64,000 bases of DNA from Herminiimonas arsenitoxidans (GTDB lineage Bacteria; Pseudomonadota; Gammaproteobacteria; Burkholderiales; Burkholderiaceae_D), in contig NZ_LT671418.1 of assembly GCF_900130075.1 (NCBI RefSeq), positions 2,480,001 to 2,544,000 of the forward strand. The letters run 5' to 3'. The position numbers and the translations under genes were made by a program. The notes under the pieces are model-generated. The model did not search any database. It saw only the letters and a list, made by a program, of their open reading frames with translations, and was not told the DNA's origin. Below, one piece after another: positions 56,055-64,000 of the stretch (position 1 is the stretch's first letter; every line of letters starts with the position of its first letter).

Positions 56055-57596
56055 CTATTGCGGTTCCAAGTCGCGTAGCCAGAGATGCAATGCTCTGCCG
56101 GCGTCGCTGCTTTTTGCGAAGTGCAATCCCAGCTTGGACCTGCGCCACAAAATGTCTTCGTTGCAGCTAGCCCATTCATATTTCGTCAGATATTCAACTT
56201 CTGCCGCAAACAATCCCGGCGCAACTTCCTCACCCATATCCGCAATGCTAGTTCGATCTGCCAGCAATAACTTGATGCGCGTTCCATACGCACGCGCATA
56301 GCGTTCTATCAGGGCAGGCGCTAGCCAGACATATTCTTGCTGCAATTCGCGCACGTAATCATCGAACTCCATCACTGCGCGGTTATTCGGCTTGCTGCCG
56401 TAGATATCGCCACCTGGTAAGCAGGCATCGGCGGTCCATGCGCCATGCTGATTACTCAAGGTGGGTGCGATCAGATCGACGGCTTCTTCGGCCAGTTTGC
56501 GGAAGGTAGTGATCTTGCCGCCGAAGATGGTGAGTAGCGGTGCGGCGTCGGTATCGAAGGCGAGTTTGTAATCGCGAGTGACGGCGGAGGCTCTTTCATT
56601 GTCGTCGTCTTTTTCATCTTCGACCAGTGGGCGTACGCCGGAGTAGGACCACACTACATCGGCAGGAGTAATTAGTTGGGCGAAGTAGCGGTTTGTCAGC
56701 TCACACAAGTAGTCGATTTCTTCCGCATCGATGACAACCTTGTCAGCATCGCCGTGATAGTCGATATCGGTGGTGCCTATCAACGTAAAGTCTTGTTCGT
56801 ACGGGATCGCGAAGACGATGCGGCCATCGGGATGCTGGAAGATGTAGGCGTAGGGATGATCGAATAATTTTTTGACGACGATGTGGCTGCCTTTGATCAG
56901 GCGCAACTTTTTGCCAGCGCGACCATGCACGGTGTCATGCAAAAAGTTGGCAGCCCAAGGGCCGGCGGCGTTGATTAGCAATTTGGCTTGTACTTGTATC
57001 TCTCCATCCTTGGCACTGTGCAGTGTGGCGCTCCAGTCTGTCGCGTTGCGCTTTACCGCTACGCATTCAGTGCGCGTGAGTATGGTTGCGCCGTTTTCCG
57101 CAGCGGCGATAGCGTTCAGTACAACCAGACGTGCATCGTTGACCCAGCCGTCGGAATAAACAAAGCCTTTGCTGAACGACTCTTTTAATGGGACACCTGC
57201 TGAGTGTTGCCGCAGATCGATGCCGTGTGAGCCGGGCAGCAGTTCGCGTTTGGCGAGATGGTCGTAGAGGAACAAGCCGGCGCGTATCATCCACGCTGGA
57301 CGCTGGCCTTGGTCGTGCGGCATGACAAAGCGCAGCGGGTGAATGATGTGCGGAGCGGAGCGCATCAGGATTTCGCGTTCTATCAGCGCTTTGCGCACCA
57401 GACTGAATTCGTAATATTCCAGATAGCGCAGGCCACCGTGTATCAGTTTGGTGGAGGCTGATGAGGTGTGCGAGGCGAGGTCGTCTTTTTCGCACAGCAC
57501 GACAGAGAGGCCGCGGCCTGCGGCGTCACGCGCAATGCCGGCACCGTTGATGCCGCCGCCTACGATGAGGATGTCGCAATGAAGTTGCTGTTGCAT
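56055..57596 (-). CDS. glpD: Aerobic glycerol-3-phosphate dehydrogenase
   Basis: The 513-residue FAD enzyme has the N-terminal CDILIVGGGINGAGIARDAA dinucleotide motif, SSASTKLIHGGLRYLEYYEF, TLIGTTDIDYHGDAD and FGGKITTFRKLAEEAVDLI. It oxidises glycerol-3-phosphate to dihydroxyacetone phosphate and feeds quinones at the inner membrane. The start at 57596 is chosen because GGAG precedes it; the ORF can extend nine residues further. No glpK/glpF is adjacent. Confidence 0.93.
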   Translation of the reverse strand: MQQQLHCDILIVGGGINGAGIARDAAGRGLSVVLCEKDDLASHTSSASTKLIHGGLRYLEYYEFSLVRKALIEREILMRSAPHIIHPLRFVMPHDQGQRPAWMIRAGLFLYDHLAKRELLPGSHGIDLRQHSAGVPLKESFSKGFVYSDGWVNDARLVVLNAIAAAENGATILTRTECVAVKRNATDWSATLHSAKDGEIQVQAKLLINAAGPWAANFLHDTVHGRAGKKLRLIKGSHIVVKKLFDHPYAYIFQHPDGRIVFAIPYEQDFTLIGTTDIDYHGDADKVVIDAEEIDYLCELTNRYFAQLITPADVVWSYSGVRPLVEDEKDDDNERASAVTRDYKLAFDTDAAPLLTIFGGKITTFRKLAEEAVDLIAPTLSNQHGAWTADACLPGGDIYGSKPNNRAVMEFDDYVRELQQEYVWLAPALIERYARAYGTRIKLLLADRTSIADMGEEVAPGLFAAEVEYLTKYEWASCNEDILWRRSKLGLHFAKSSDAGRALHLWLRDLEPQ

Positions 57597-57728
57597 CGAT
57601 GCTCCGCCTGATGTGCAGTGCAACTATTGTAAGCGCGGAATTTGCATGTGGCACATGTTTGTCTGAGCGACGGATATTTACCCTGTGCACGCGGTACACT
57701 GAATCGTCTTCATCCTTACTGCGCAATC

Positions 57729-58238
57729 ATGAGCTTTCTTCTCGATCCCGGATTCTGGGAAATGGCCAGCTTCATCGTGACGACGCTGGCACTACCGTTT
57801 GCGATTTTTCTTTTTCTGTACGAGCAACGCAAGGAGCGCGATGCGGAGGATGAAGAGGCATACCAATTATTGCAAAACGCTTATAACGATTTCCTCAAAA
57901 TCGTGCTGGATAATCCTGACTTGCAACTACGCAGCACCAAGGCGCGTAACGATCTAAGCGATGAACAGCGTGAGCGCGCCTTGATCATTTTTGAAATGCT
58001 GATCGCCTTGTTCGAGCGAGCTTACATCGTGTCCTATGAGTCGGATATGCGTGGCGTAGCCTTGCGGCGCTGGCATTCCTGGGATGATTACATGCGCGAA
58101 TGGTGCCGCCGCGAAGACTTCTATTATCTGTTGCCGCAATTGCTGCGCGGCGAAGATGAAGACTTCGCCAACTACATCCGCGTCATCGCCGAGGAAGAGC
58201 GCTCGGACAAATTATTCAACATCGGGCATCGCGAATAA
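57729..58238 (+). CDS. Hypothetical membrane-anchored protein
   Basis: The 169-residue protein has one membrane segment (residues 10-29, ASFIVTTLALPFAIFLFLYE) followed by a highly charged, helical cytoplasmic region (QRKERDAEDEEAYQLLQNAY). The segment RRWHSWDDYMREWCRREDFY is rich in aromatic and charged residues. No family is recognised. It is divergent from glpD and upstream of hemE on the same strand by about 117 bases. Confidence 0.7.
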   Translation: MSFLLDPGFWEMASFIVTTLALPFAIFLFLYEQRKERDAEDEEAYQLLQNAYNDFLKIVLDNPDLQLRSTKARNDLSDEQRERALIIFEMLIALFERAYIVSYESDMRGVALRRWHSWDDYMREWCRREDFYYLLPQLLRGEDEDFANYIRVIAEEERSDKLFNIGHRE

Positions 58239-58355
58239 TCGTCATATCGCTCCGCGATTTAATGACAGAGTGGCATCGACGGTCCGATTGCGTCCTCTTT
58301 AGGGGATAATAGCGGCTCATTTAATGCAGTGAATTCAATCGAGATACTCCGTCTG

Positions 58356-59444
58356 ATGCCTACACAATTTGCCCCGCTCCAGAACGACACCTTTCTCCGC
58401 GCATTGCTGCGCCAGCCAGTTGAATACACGCCGCTGTGGCTGATGCGCCAGGCCGGCCGTTATCTGCCTGAATATCGCGCCACCCGCGCGCGCGCCGGTT
58501 CCTTCCTGGGTTTGGCGAAGAATCCTGATTACGCGACAGAAGTGACGTTGCAACCGCTGGATCGCTACGATCTGGATGCGGCGATTCTGTTCTCCGACAT
58601 CCTGACGGTGCCGGATGCTATGGGTTTGGGTTTGTACTTCATCGAAGGCGAAGGGCCAAAGTTCGAACGTCCGCTGCGTGATGAAAAAGCTGTGCAAGCC
58701 TTGAAAGTGCCAGAGCTGGGCTCGCTGCAATACGTATTTGATGCCGTTACGCAAATCCGCACCGAACTCAAAGGACGCGTACCGCTGATCGGCTTTACCG
58801 GCAGCCCGTGGACGCTGGCTTGCTATATGGTCGAAGGCGGCGGCTCGGATGATTTTCGCACGGTCAAGGCGATGCTCTACAACCGCCCGGATCTGATGCA
58901 CCACATTCTGCAAACCAATGCGATCACCGTCGCGGCTTATCTGAACGCGCAAATCGATGCTGGCGCCCAAGCTGTCATGATGTTCGATACCTGGGGCGGC
59001 GCGCTGGCCGATGGCGCTTACCAACAGTTCTCCTTGCATTACATGCGTGAAGTCATGAAGCATGTGAAGACGGAAAAAGACGGCGTGCGTATTCCTAGCA
59101 TCGTCTTTACCAAAGGCGGCGGCTTGTGGCTGAAGGAAATCGCTGGCGTCGGTGCCGATGCCGTCGGCCTCGACTGGACCGTGAATCTGGGCGCCGCGCG
59201 CGCCAAGGTTGGTGACCGCGTCGCCTTGCAAGGCAATCTGGACCCAACCATCCTGTTCGCGCAGCCGGATCAAATCCGTGCCGAAGTTGCCAAAGTGCTG
59301 GAATCCTTTGGCAAACACAGCGCCGGCTCCGGTCACGTTTTCAATCTGGGTCACGGCATCTCGCAGTTCACGCCGCCGGAATCAGTTTCAGTGCTGGTCG
59401 ATGCGGTGCATGAATTCAGCCGCCCGCTGCACGCACAAGGCTAA
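58356..59444 (+). CDS. hemE: Uroporphyrinogen decarboxylase
   Basis: The 362-residue enzyme has the family signature [20 protein letters not shown] (residues 27-46) and the second motif [16 protein letters not shown]. It turns uroporphyrinogen III into coproporphyrinogen III in heme synthesis. The ATG at 58356 gives the usual N-terminus; a GTG at 58329 would add nine residues. A 1.1-kb gap rich in DnaA boxes follows. Confidence 0.96.
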   Translation: MPTQFAPLQNDTFLRALLRQPVEYTPLWLMRQAGRYLPEYRATRARAGSFLGLAKNPDYATEVTLQPLDRYDLDAAILFSDILTVPDAMGLGLYFIEGEGPKFERPLRDEKAVQALKVPELGSLQYVFDAVTQIRTELKGRVPLIGFTGSPWTLACYMVEGGGSDDFRTVKAMLYNRPDLMHHILQTNAITVAAYLNAQIDAGAQAVMMFDTWGGALADGAYQQFSLHYMREVMKHVKTEKDGVRIPSIVFTKGGGLWLKEIAGVGADAVGLDWTVNLGAARAKVGDRVALQGNLDPTILFAQPDQIRAEVAKVLESFGKHSAGSGHVFNLGHGISQFTPPESVSVLVDAVHEFSRPLHAQG

Positions 59445-60589
59445 AACCGCTTGTGCGTGTGGCTTGCGCACAAAATGAAGCGTACGGAGCTTAATTCCGC
59501 GTTAAAAATGCTCAGTTTTGGCGCGTACCGATTTATCTTATGCACAGAATGTGCAGTTGATAGCCAAGTTGTCGGTTTCCGCCATGGTTCACAATTCTTT
59601 ACAAAACGTGATTTATAAGTCTTTGATTTTATTGGTTAAATAATTTGCTTCTTGTTTTGGCATTTTATTGAAACCCGCATGGGACATGGCATTTCCCGCC
59701 ATCTATGGGGTTTATCCACAAAGTTATCCACAGGTTTTGTGGATAGCTTAAAAAGAGCTTAAGAAACGTGGAGTTAGCGCACTTGTTGATATTTCACATG
59801 AGGTTTGAAGCGCGGTGTTGATGCAAACGGTTTACTTGTTGACAAGAAATTCTTGCATTGAAGAAGTGCAAAATCAGCATCAGAATCTGCTTCACAATTT
59901 CTTTGCAGCATAAAATTTCCAAGCTTATTCACAAAATGGTGCGTGAGAGTAAGGAGAATGCTTGTTGTTTAAGATTTGGCGGTGTGAGGCAAGCTGCTTT
60001 TATCTTATTGATTTTAAACAGTTTATTTTCAGCTGTTATGGCCGACAAAATGATGCTTCAGGCAGCTTGTCCAGATGGATGGGAAAAGACGGGTAATTGT
60101 CCACAAAGTTATCCACAGGCTTGTGGATACTTTTAAAAAGCGTTTAGGAAACCGCAAGTTAGCGAATTTCCTTATGCTCCACCTGAAGTCTTTGTGCAGA
60201 TGCAACAAAATCTGGCATTTGAAATGCCTCTTTTTGCGATGTTGATTAGCCAATTGAATGTGTGCGGTGCATCGATAAAAATATGGAATAAAAAGCATGT
60301 TTGCGATAGTCAGAGCAAACTTATGCACAAAAATAAGCTTGTGCGCAGCAACATCATTTATTTAATATTTTTATTAATAATAAAAATCATCTATTTATAA
60401 GTGATTGATTTAAAACAGATTAATTTCTGCATTGGTTTTAGGCAATCTATTGGAAGCCGCATCAATACTGGCCTCTCCGGCTGTCAAGAGGCTCTTATCC
60501 ACAAAGTTATCCACAGAGGCTGTGGATAGATAAAAAAGCGCTTATGAAACGGGTAGTTACGTCATTTCCTCAGGTCTTACATTAACTCT
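59445..60589. other. Intergenic DnaA-box cluster: three ~390-bp-spaced repeats between hemE and priA
   Basis: This 1.1-kb AT-rich gap has no convincing gene. Three related blocks share TTATCCACAAAGTTATCCAC or a one-base variant, an inverted TGTGGATA and similar flanks. Boxes are at 59712-59720, 59724-59732 and 59738-59746; at 60097-60105, 60109-60117 and 60122-60130; and at 60495-60503, 60507-60515 and 60521-60529. Extra TTATNCACA sites are at 59538-59546, 59925-59933 and 60321-60329. A very AT-rich stretch lies at 60354-60420. Possible roles are an origin, a DnaA reservoir (datA-like) or regulation of priA. Confidence 0.7.
59700..60560 (+). repeat. Three imperfect direct repeats (~95 bp core, period 385-398 bp)
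   Basis: Using the second box of each unit as anchor (59724, 60109, 60507) the periods are 385 and 398 bases. After the boxes each unit continues with an A-rich run (AAAAAGAGCTTAAGAAACG / AAAAAGCGTTTAGGAAACCG / AAAAAAGCGCTTATGAAACG), then GTTAGCG- or GTTACGT-like sequence. Upstream flanks are also recognisably related. The units have diverged, so the duplication is not recent. Confidence 0.85.
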
Positions 60590-62641
60590 GTGGAACCTTG
60601 CATCCTCAAAGTCGCCCTCGACACGCCGCTCGATTTCTGCTTCGACTATATTTGGGTCGCCGCAGATGCGGATAGTGCGCGTCCGCTAGCCGGTCAACTG
60701 GCGCTGGTGCCTTTCGGCCGGCGCGAAGTGGTGGGCTTGATCATCTCCGTGCATGAGAGCACCGACGTCCCGCTCGACAAGCTCAAGCAGGCGATCGCCG
60801 TGCGCACGCAATTGCCGCCGCTGTCGGCTGAGTGGATCGCGCTGTGCGCCTTTGCCGCCGATTATTACCAACGTCCTTTGGGCGAAGTGGCAATTCCGGG
60901 TTTGCCCAAGAATCTGCGTGCGCTGAAAACCACTTCGCTGGATAAAGCGATCAAGAAGCTGGGCAAGGCCGATGCCGTGCATGACGCCACGCCGATAGCC
61001 ATGCCGCAATTGAATCCGGCGCAGCAAGAGGCCGCCGATGCGATTGCCGGCGCAACTGGTTTTGCACCGACCTTGTTATATGGCGTGACCGGTAGCGGCA
61101 AGACGGAAGTCTATTTGCAAGCGGCCGCGCAAATCCTCGCGCACAGCATAGATGAGCACAATCCAGCGCAAATCCTGATCCTGGTGCCGGAGATTAATCT
61201 GACGCCGCAACTGGAAGCGAACGTGCGCGCACGTTTCCCCGGCGTAGCGATTGCGACGCTGCATAGCGGTTTGGCCGAAGGCGAGCGCGTCATGCATTGG
61301 ATGGCAGCACATCTGGGTCATGCGCGCATAGTGCTGGGTACGCGCCTCGCGATACTGTCTTCGTTGCCGCATCTGAAATTGATCATCGTCGATGAAGAAC
61401 ACGATCCTTCATACAAGCAGCAAGAGGGTTTGCGTTATTCGGCGCGCGATCTGGCGGTGTGGCGTGCGCATCAATTAAGTATTCCTATCGTGCTCGGTTC
61501 CGCCACGCCTTCGCTGGAAACCTGGCACCACGCGCAATCCGGTCGTTATCGCAAACTCGAATTGCGTGAGCGCGCCGTCAAGGATGCGGTCTTGCCCAAG
61601 GTCGGCCTGATCGATCTGGAGCGCAAGGCACCGCGTGAAAAAATGACGGAAGGTATCAGCGAGACGCTGATCACGGCCTTGAAGTTGCGTATGGAGCGTG
61701 GCGAACAATCGCTGCTTTTCCTGAATCGTCGCGGTTATGCGCCAGTGATTGCTTGTGATTCCTGCGGCTGGATCAGCAACTGCACGCGTTGCAGTGCCTT
61801 CCTCGTGTTGCACAAACTCGATAAGCGTTTGCGTTGTCATCATTGCGGCTACGAGCAACGCATACCGCGCTCCTGTCCGGACTGCGGCAACGTCGATATT
61901 CAACCGCTGGGTCGCGGCACGCAACGCGTGGAAGAAAGTCTGCAACTGATTTTTCCCGAAGCGCGCATCATGCGCATCGATGCCGATTCGACGCGGCGCA
62001 AGGGGAGTGCGCAAGAAGCTTTCGATACCGTACATCGCGGCGAGGTCGATATCCTGATCGGCACGCAAATGGTGGCGAAAGGGCATGACTTCCAGAATCT
62101 GACTTTGGTTGGTGTGCTGAATCCTGACACTGCCTTGTTCTCGCATGATTACCGCGCCAGCGAAAGACTGTTCGCGCAATTGATGCAAGTCGCCGGTCGC
62201 GCTGGTCGCGTCGCGCAGAAGGAGGGCGGCAGCGCGAGTGAAGTGTTGATACAAACGCGTTATCCGCAGCATCCTTTATTTGCCGCAGTACGTACCCACG
62301 ATTACGACACCTTCGCCAGCGAGTTGCTGGAAGAGCGGCAGCAGGCGAGTTTTCCGCCTTTCATTTATCAGGCGCTGTTGCGCGCGGAAGCGAAGGAAAT
62401 CAAGATCGCGCTGGACTTCCTGCGTGCGGCAATTGCCTGCGTCGATTATCCCGGCATCACGATGAATGATCCTATCCCGATGACGATGACGCGCGTCGCC
62501 AATGTCGACAGGGCACAATTGCTGGTGGAATGTACGTCGCGTCCGGCGCTGCAAGCTTTCCTGAAAGTCTGGATTGCCGCTATACGCGAGATGAAGACGC
62601 GTGTGCGTTGGTCGCTGGAAGTCGATCCGGTCGATATCTAA
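60590..62641 (+). CDS. priA: Primosomal protein N' (replication-restart helicase PriA)
   Basis: The 683-residue helicase has the 3'-DNA-binding N-domain (ALDTPLDFCFDYIWVAADAD), Walker A TLLYGVTGSGKTEVYLQA (about 161-178), DEEHDPSYKQQEGLRYSARD, the zinc-binding cysteines CDSCGWISNCTRC and CHHCGYEQRIPRSCPDCG (about 390-430) and the C-terminal helicase motif QVAGRAGR. It reloads DnaB at stalled forks. It starts with GTG at 60590 without a strong ribosome site. A DnaA-box repeat ends 60 bases upstream. Confidence 0.95.
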   Translation: MEPCILKVALDTPLDFCFDYIWVAADADSARPLAGQLALVPFGRREVVGLIISVHESTDVPLDKLKQAIAVRTQLPPLSAEWIALCAFAADYYQRPLGEVAIPGLPKNLRALKTTSLDKAIKKLGKADAVHDATPIAMPQLNPAQQEAADAIAGATGFAPTLLYGVTGSGKTEVYLQAAAQILAHSIDEHNPAQILILVPEINLTPQLEANVRARFPGVAIATLHSGLAEGERVMHWMAAHLGHARIVLGTRLAILSSLPHLKLIIVDEEHDPSYKQQEGLRYSARDLAVWRAHQLSIPIVLGSATPSLETWHHAQSGRYRKLELRERAVKDAVLPKVGLIDLERKAPREKMTEGISETLITALKLRMERGEQSLLFLNRRGYAPVIACDSCGWISNCTRCSAFLVLHKLDKRLRCHHCGYEQRIPRSCPDCGNVDIQPLGRGTQRVEESLQLIFPEARIMRIDADSTRRKGSAQEAFDTVHRGEVDILIGTQMVAKGHDFQNLTLVGVLNPDTALFSHDYRASERLFAQLMQVAGRAGRVAQKEGGSASEVLIQTRYPQHPLFAAVRTHDYDTFASELLEERQQASFPPFIYQALLRAEAKEIKIALDFLRAAIACVDYPGITMNDPIPMTMTRVANVDRAQLLVECTSRPALQAFLKVWIAAIREMKTRVRWSLEVDPVDI

Positions 62642-62663
62642 ATTAATTAATCAGTCCATCATC

Positions 62664-62915
62664 ATGACCATCAAACTTAATCCAGAAACCGAAGAACGCC
62701 TGATCGGTTCCATCCAGCGTTACTTCAGTACCAATATGGATGAAGACATAGGTGACCTCAAAGCCAAGTTGCTGCTCGATTTTTGCGTGCGGGAGTTGGG
62801 GCCCAGCATTTACAATCAGGCGATTGCCGATGCACAGTCCGCGATGCAGGATAAAGTCGCCGAGCTGGACGTCACTTGTTACGAAGCTGAATTCAGTTAC
62901 TGGAACAAAAAATGA
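62664..62915 (+). CDS. DUF2164 family protein
   Basis: The 83-residue protein has the DUF2164 pattern: IKLNPETEERLIGSIQRYFS, DIGDLKAKLLLDFCVREL, and AMQDKVAELDVTCYEAEFSY. Function is unknown. It begins 22 bases after priA and overlaps the next gene by four bases, so it is probably co-transcribed with both. Confidence 0.82.
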   Translation: MTIKLNPETEERLIGSIQRYFSTNMDEDIGDLKAKLLLDFCVRELGPSIYNQAIADAQSAMQDKVAELDVTCYEAEFSYWNKK

Positions 62916-63319
62916 AAAGCGCCCATATTCTCGCGAGTGTTTTGTTAGTAGTCAGCGCAGCAGCCATCGCGCAAGACCCAACGGTCATGCAAGAAGCGCT
63001 GAAAGATTGCGACAAGAACCAACTCACGATGAATATGTGTGCCAGCCATCGTTACGGCATCGCCGATCAAGCGCTCAATCAGCAATACAAACTCACCATG
63101 CAGGCGCAGCAAGATGCCGCCGCCAAGCAGCGCTTGCGCGATGCGCAACGTGCGTGGATCACTTTCCGCGACAAGGATTGCCTCGCAAATACCGGCCCGC
63201 GTGAAGCAGGCGGTTCTATCTGGCCGCTGCTGCATTACTCCTGTCTGGAACGTCACACGCAACATCGCACCGAAGATTTGAAATTGCAGGCCTGCGGCAT
63301 GCAAGGTTGCGACAAATAA
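62912..63319 (+). CDS. LprI-like (DUF1311) secreted protein
   Basis: The 135-residue protein has a signal peptide (HILASVLLVVSAAAIAQDPT) and the lysozyme-inhibitor LprI N-terminal domain pattern: LTMNMCASHRYGIADQALNQ, RLRDAQRAWITFRDKDCLA, YSCLERHTQHRTEDL. Six mature cysteines could form disulfides. It would act in the periplasm; lysozyme inhibition is known for some family members only. The ATG overlaps the DUF2164 stop. Confidence 0.82.
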   Translation: MKSAHILASVLLVVSAAAIAQDPTVMQEALKDCDKNQLTMNMCASHRYGIADQALNQQYKLTMQAQQDAAAKQRLRDAQRAWITFRDKDCLANTGPREAGGSIWPLLHYSCLERHTQHRTEDLKLQACGMQGCDK

Positions 63320-63789
63320 TGCGCAAGACAACGACACCCACTATCCGCTGGCAATGGGCCACTTTCGATGAACTGAACGGCACAGCCTTGTACGCCGCAT
63401 TGCGCGCGCGGCAAGATGTCTTCGTGCTGGAACAGCAATGTCTGTACGCCGATATCGACGGCGACGATCAGCGCGCATTTCATTTGCTGGGCTGGAACGC
63501 GGCAGACGATACGCAGCTATTTGCCTATCTGCGTTGCTTCGCACCCGGCGACAAATATCCTGAAGCGGCGCTTGGTCGCGTGCTGACTACGCAACCTGCA
63601 CGCGGCTTTGGTTTGGGCAAACAATTGCTGACCGAAGGCATGCGTCGCGTCGAGCAGCACTTCCCCGGCAGTGCTATCCGCATCTCGGCGCAAGAGCATT
63701 TGCAACGCTTCTATGCCGGCTTCGGCTTCCAGGCAGTATCAGAGATGTATATGGAAGACGGCATCCCGCACATAGAGATGCTGCGCTGA
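63319..63789 (+). CDS. ElaA-family GNAT acetyltransferase
   Basis: The 156-residue protein has the GNAT/ElaA pattern: ALYAALRARQDVFVLEQQCL, the acetyl-CoA motif LGRVLTTQPARGFGLGKQLL and ISAQEHLQRFYAGFGFQAVS. ElaA proteins are N-acetyltransferases of unknown substrate. The start ATG shares its A with the preceding stop codon (TAATG), so translation is coupled. Confidence 0.88.
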   Translation: MRKTTTPTIRWQWATFDELNGTALYAALRARQDVFVLEQQCLYADIDGDDQRAFHLLGWNAADDTQLFAYLRCFAPGDKYPEAALGRVLTTQPARGFGLGKQLLTEGMRRVEQHFPGSAIRISAQEHLQRFYAGFGFQAVSEMYMEDGIPHIEMLR

Positions 63790-63959
63790 AATATTGATAC
63801 CTGTAAACATGGTTCGTATACGAATGATTTGACATCAATCGATCTGACGGGTAAGATGGCCGCTTGTTAATCAAGCAACCGGGATATCAAAAACAGGAAA
63901 ATGTGACGTTATCGTGATGCGGCGCGACAGAATGAAAAAGTGTCGCTAAACTCGCGGTC

Positions 63960-64000
63960 ATGAATGACATCGACAAACTTGTTACCGTAAATGATTCGAT
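63960..64000 (+). CDS. Possible start of a further gene, cut by window edge
   Basis: An ATG at 63960 opens a frame MNDIDKLVTVNDS that runs to the window edge. About 170 bases of non-coding sequence separate it from the ElaA gene. There is no good ribosome site, and too little is visible to assign a family. Confidence 0.35.
   Translation, partial: MNDIDKLVTVNDS

Noticed and set aside
59858..60136. 92-codon frame in the hemE-priA gap
   Set aside because: It runs through the DnaA-box repeats, has no ribosome site and no family pattern.
60354..60420. AT-rich stretch between the second and third DnaA repeats as a proven unwinding element
   Set aside because: AT-richness alone is not specific, and no DnaA-trio run was found beside the boxes in this cluster.

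Overview
The window looks like a chromosomal segment of a betaproteobacterium of the Burkholderiales. Gene content and protein style point to the Oxalobacteraceae (Herminiimonas/Janthinobacterium-like), but this is inference from recognised families, not a database match. Most of it is housekeeping DNA close to the replication origin (mnmG-rsmG-parA-parB, two parS sites, the full atp operon, hemE, priA), with accessory blocks for formate oxidation and iron uptake. No tRNA, rRNA, CRISPR array or intact transposase gene was seen.

Layout. (1) 0-13.7 kb, formate and molybdenum block: the 5' part of a metal-independent NAD formate dehydrogenase with a LysR gene upstream, a ModE-type regulator plus modABC, a second ModE-headed regulator read divergently from fdsGBACD (soluble Mo/W formate dehydrogenase), and an orphan tungstate-binding protein gene, tupA. 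(2) 13.7-19.6 kb: small hypothetical proteins, a LysR regulator, a divergent methyltransferase/MerR pair sharing a SoxR-box-like operator, and an AsmA-family gene. (3) 19.66-20.95 kb: a non-coding 1290-bp structure of two 285-bp inverted arms (281/285 identical by hand alignment) around a 720-bp spacer. Each arm carries three perfect DnaA boxes, a DnaA-trio-like motif and an AT-rich stretch, which makes it a mirrored origin-like element. (4) 21-25 kb: methylmalonate-semialdehyde dehydrogenase, a GMC oxidoreductase and a TauE/SafE permease, with two perfect parS palindromes. (5) 25.2-37.1 kb: mnmG, rsmG, parA, parB and atpIBEFHAGDC. (6) 37.1-54.4 kb: a CoA-binding protein and PPK2, then an iron block with three TonB-dependent receptors, Fur-box-like sites, PiuC plus a Sel1 protein, and two PepSY/DUF4198 modules, one of them joined to DUF2271, ApbE and a membrane-anchored flavoreductase. 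(7) 54.6-64 kb: a small heat-shock protein, an HD-GYP protein, glpD, a membrane protein, hemE, a second DnaA-box cluster built from three ~390-bp-spaced repeats, priA and three small genes.

How they work together. Molybdate import and two ModE-type regulators sit between two different formate dehydrogenases, which suggests metal-dependent choice of enzyme. The iron block combines outer-membrane import with a probable flavin-based redox route at the inner membrane. ParAB, the two parS sites and the two DnaA-box clusters mark the region as origin-proximal; dnaA itself is not in the window. The most unusual signals are the mirrored DnaA-box/trio element at 19.66-20.95 kb and the triple DnaA-box repeat between hemE and priA.
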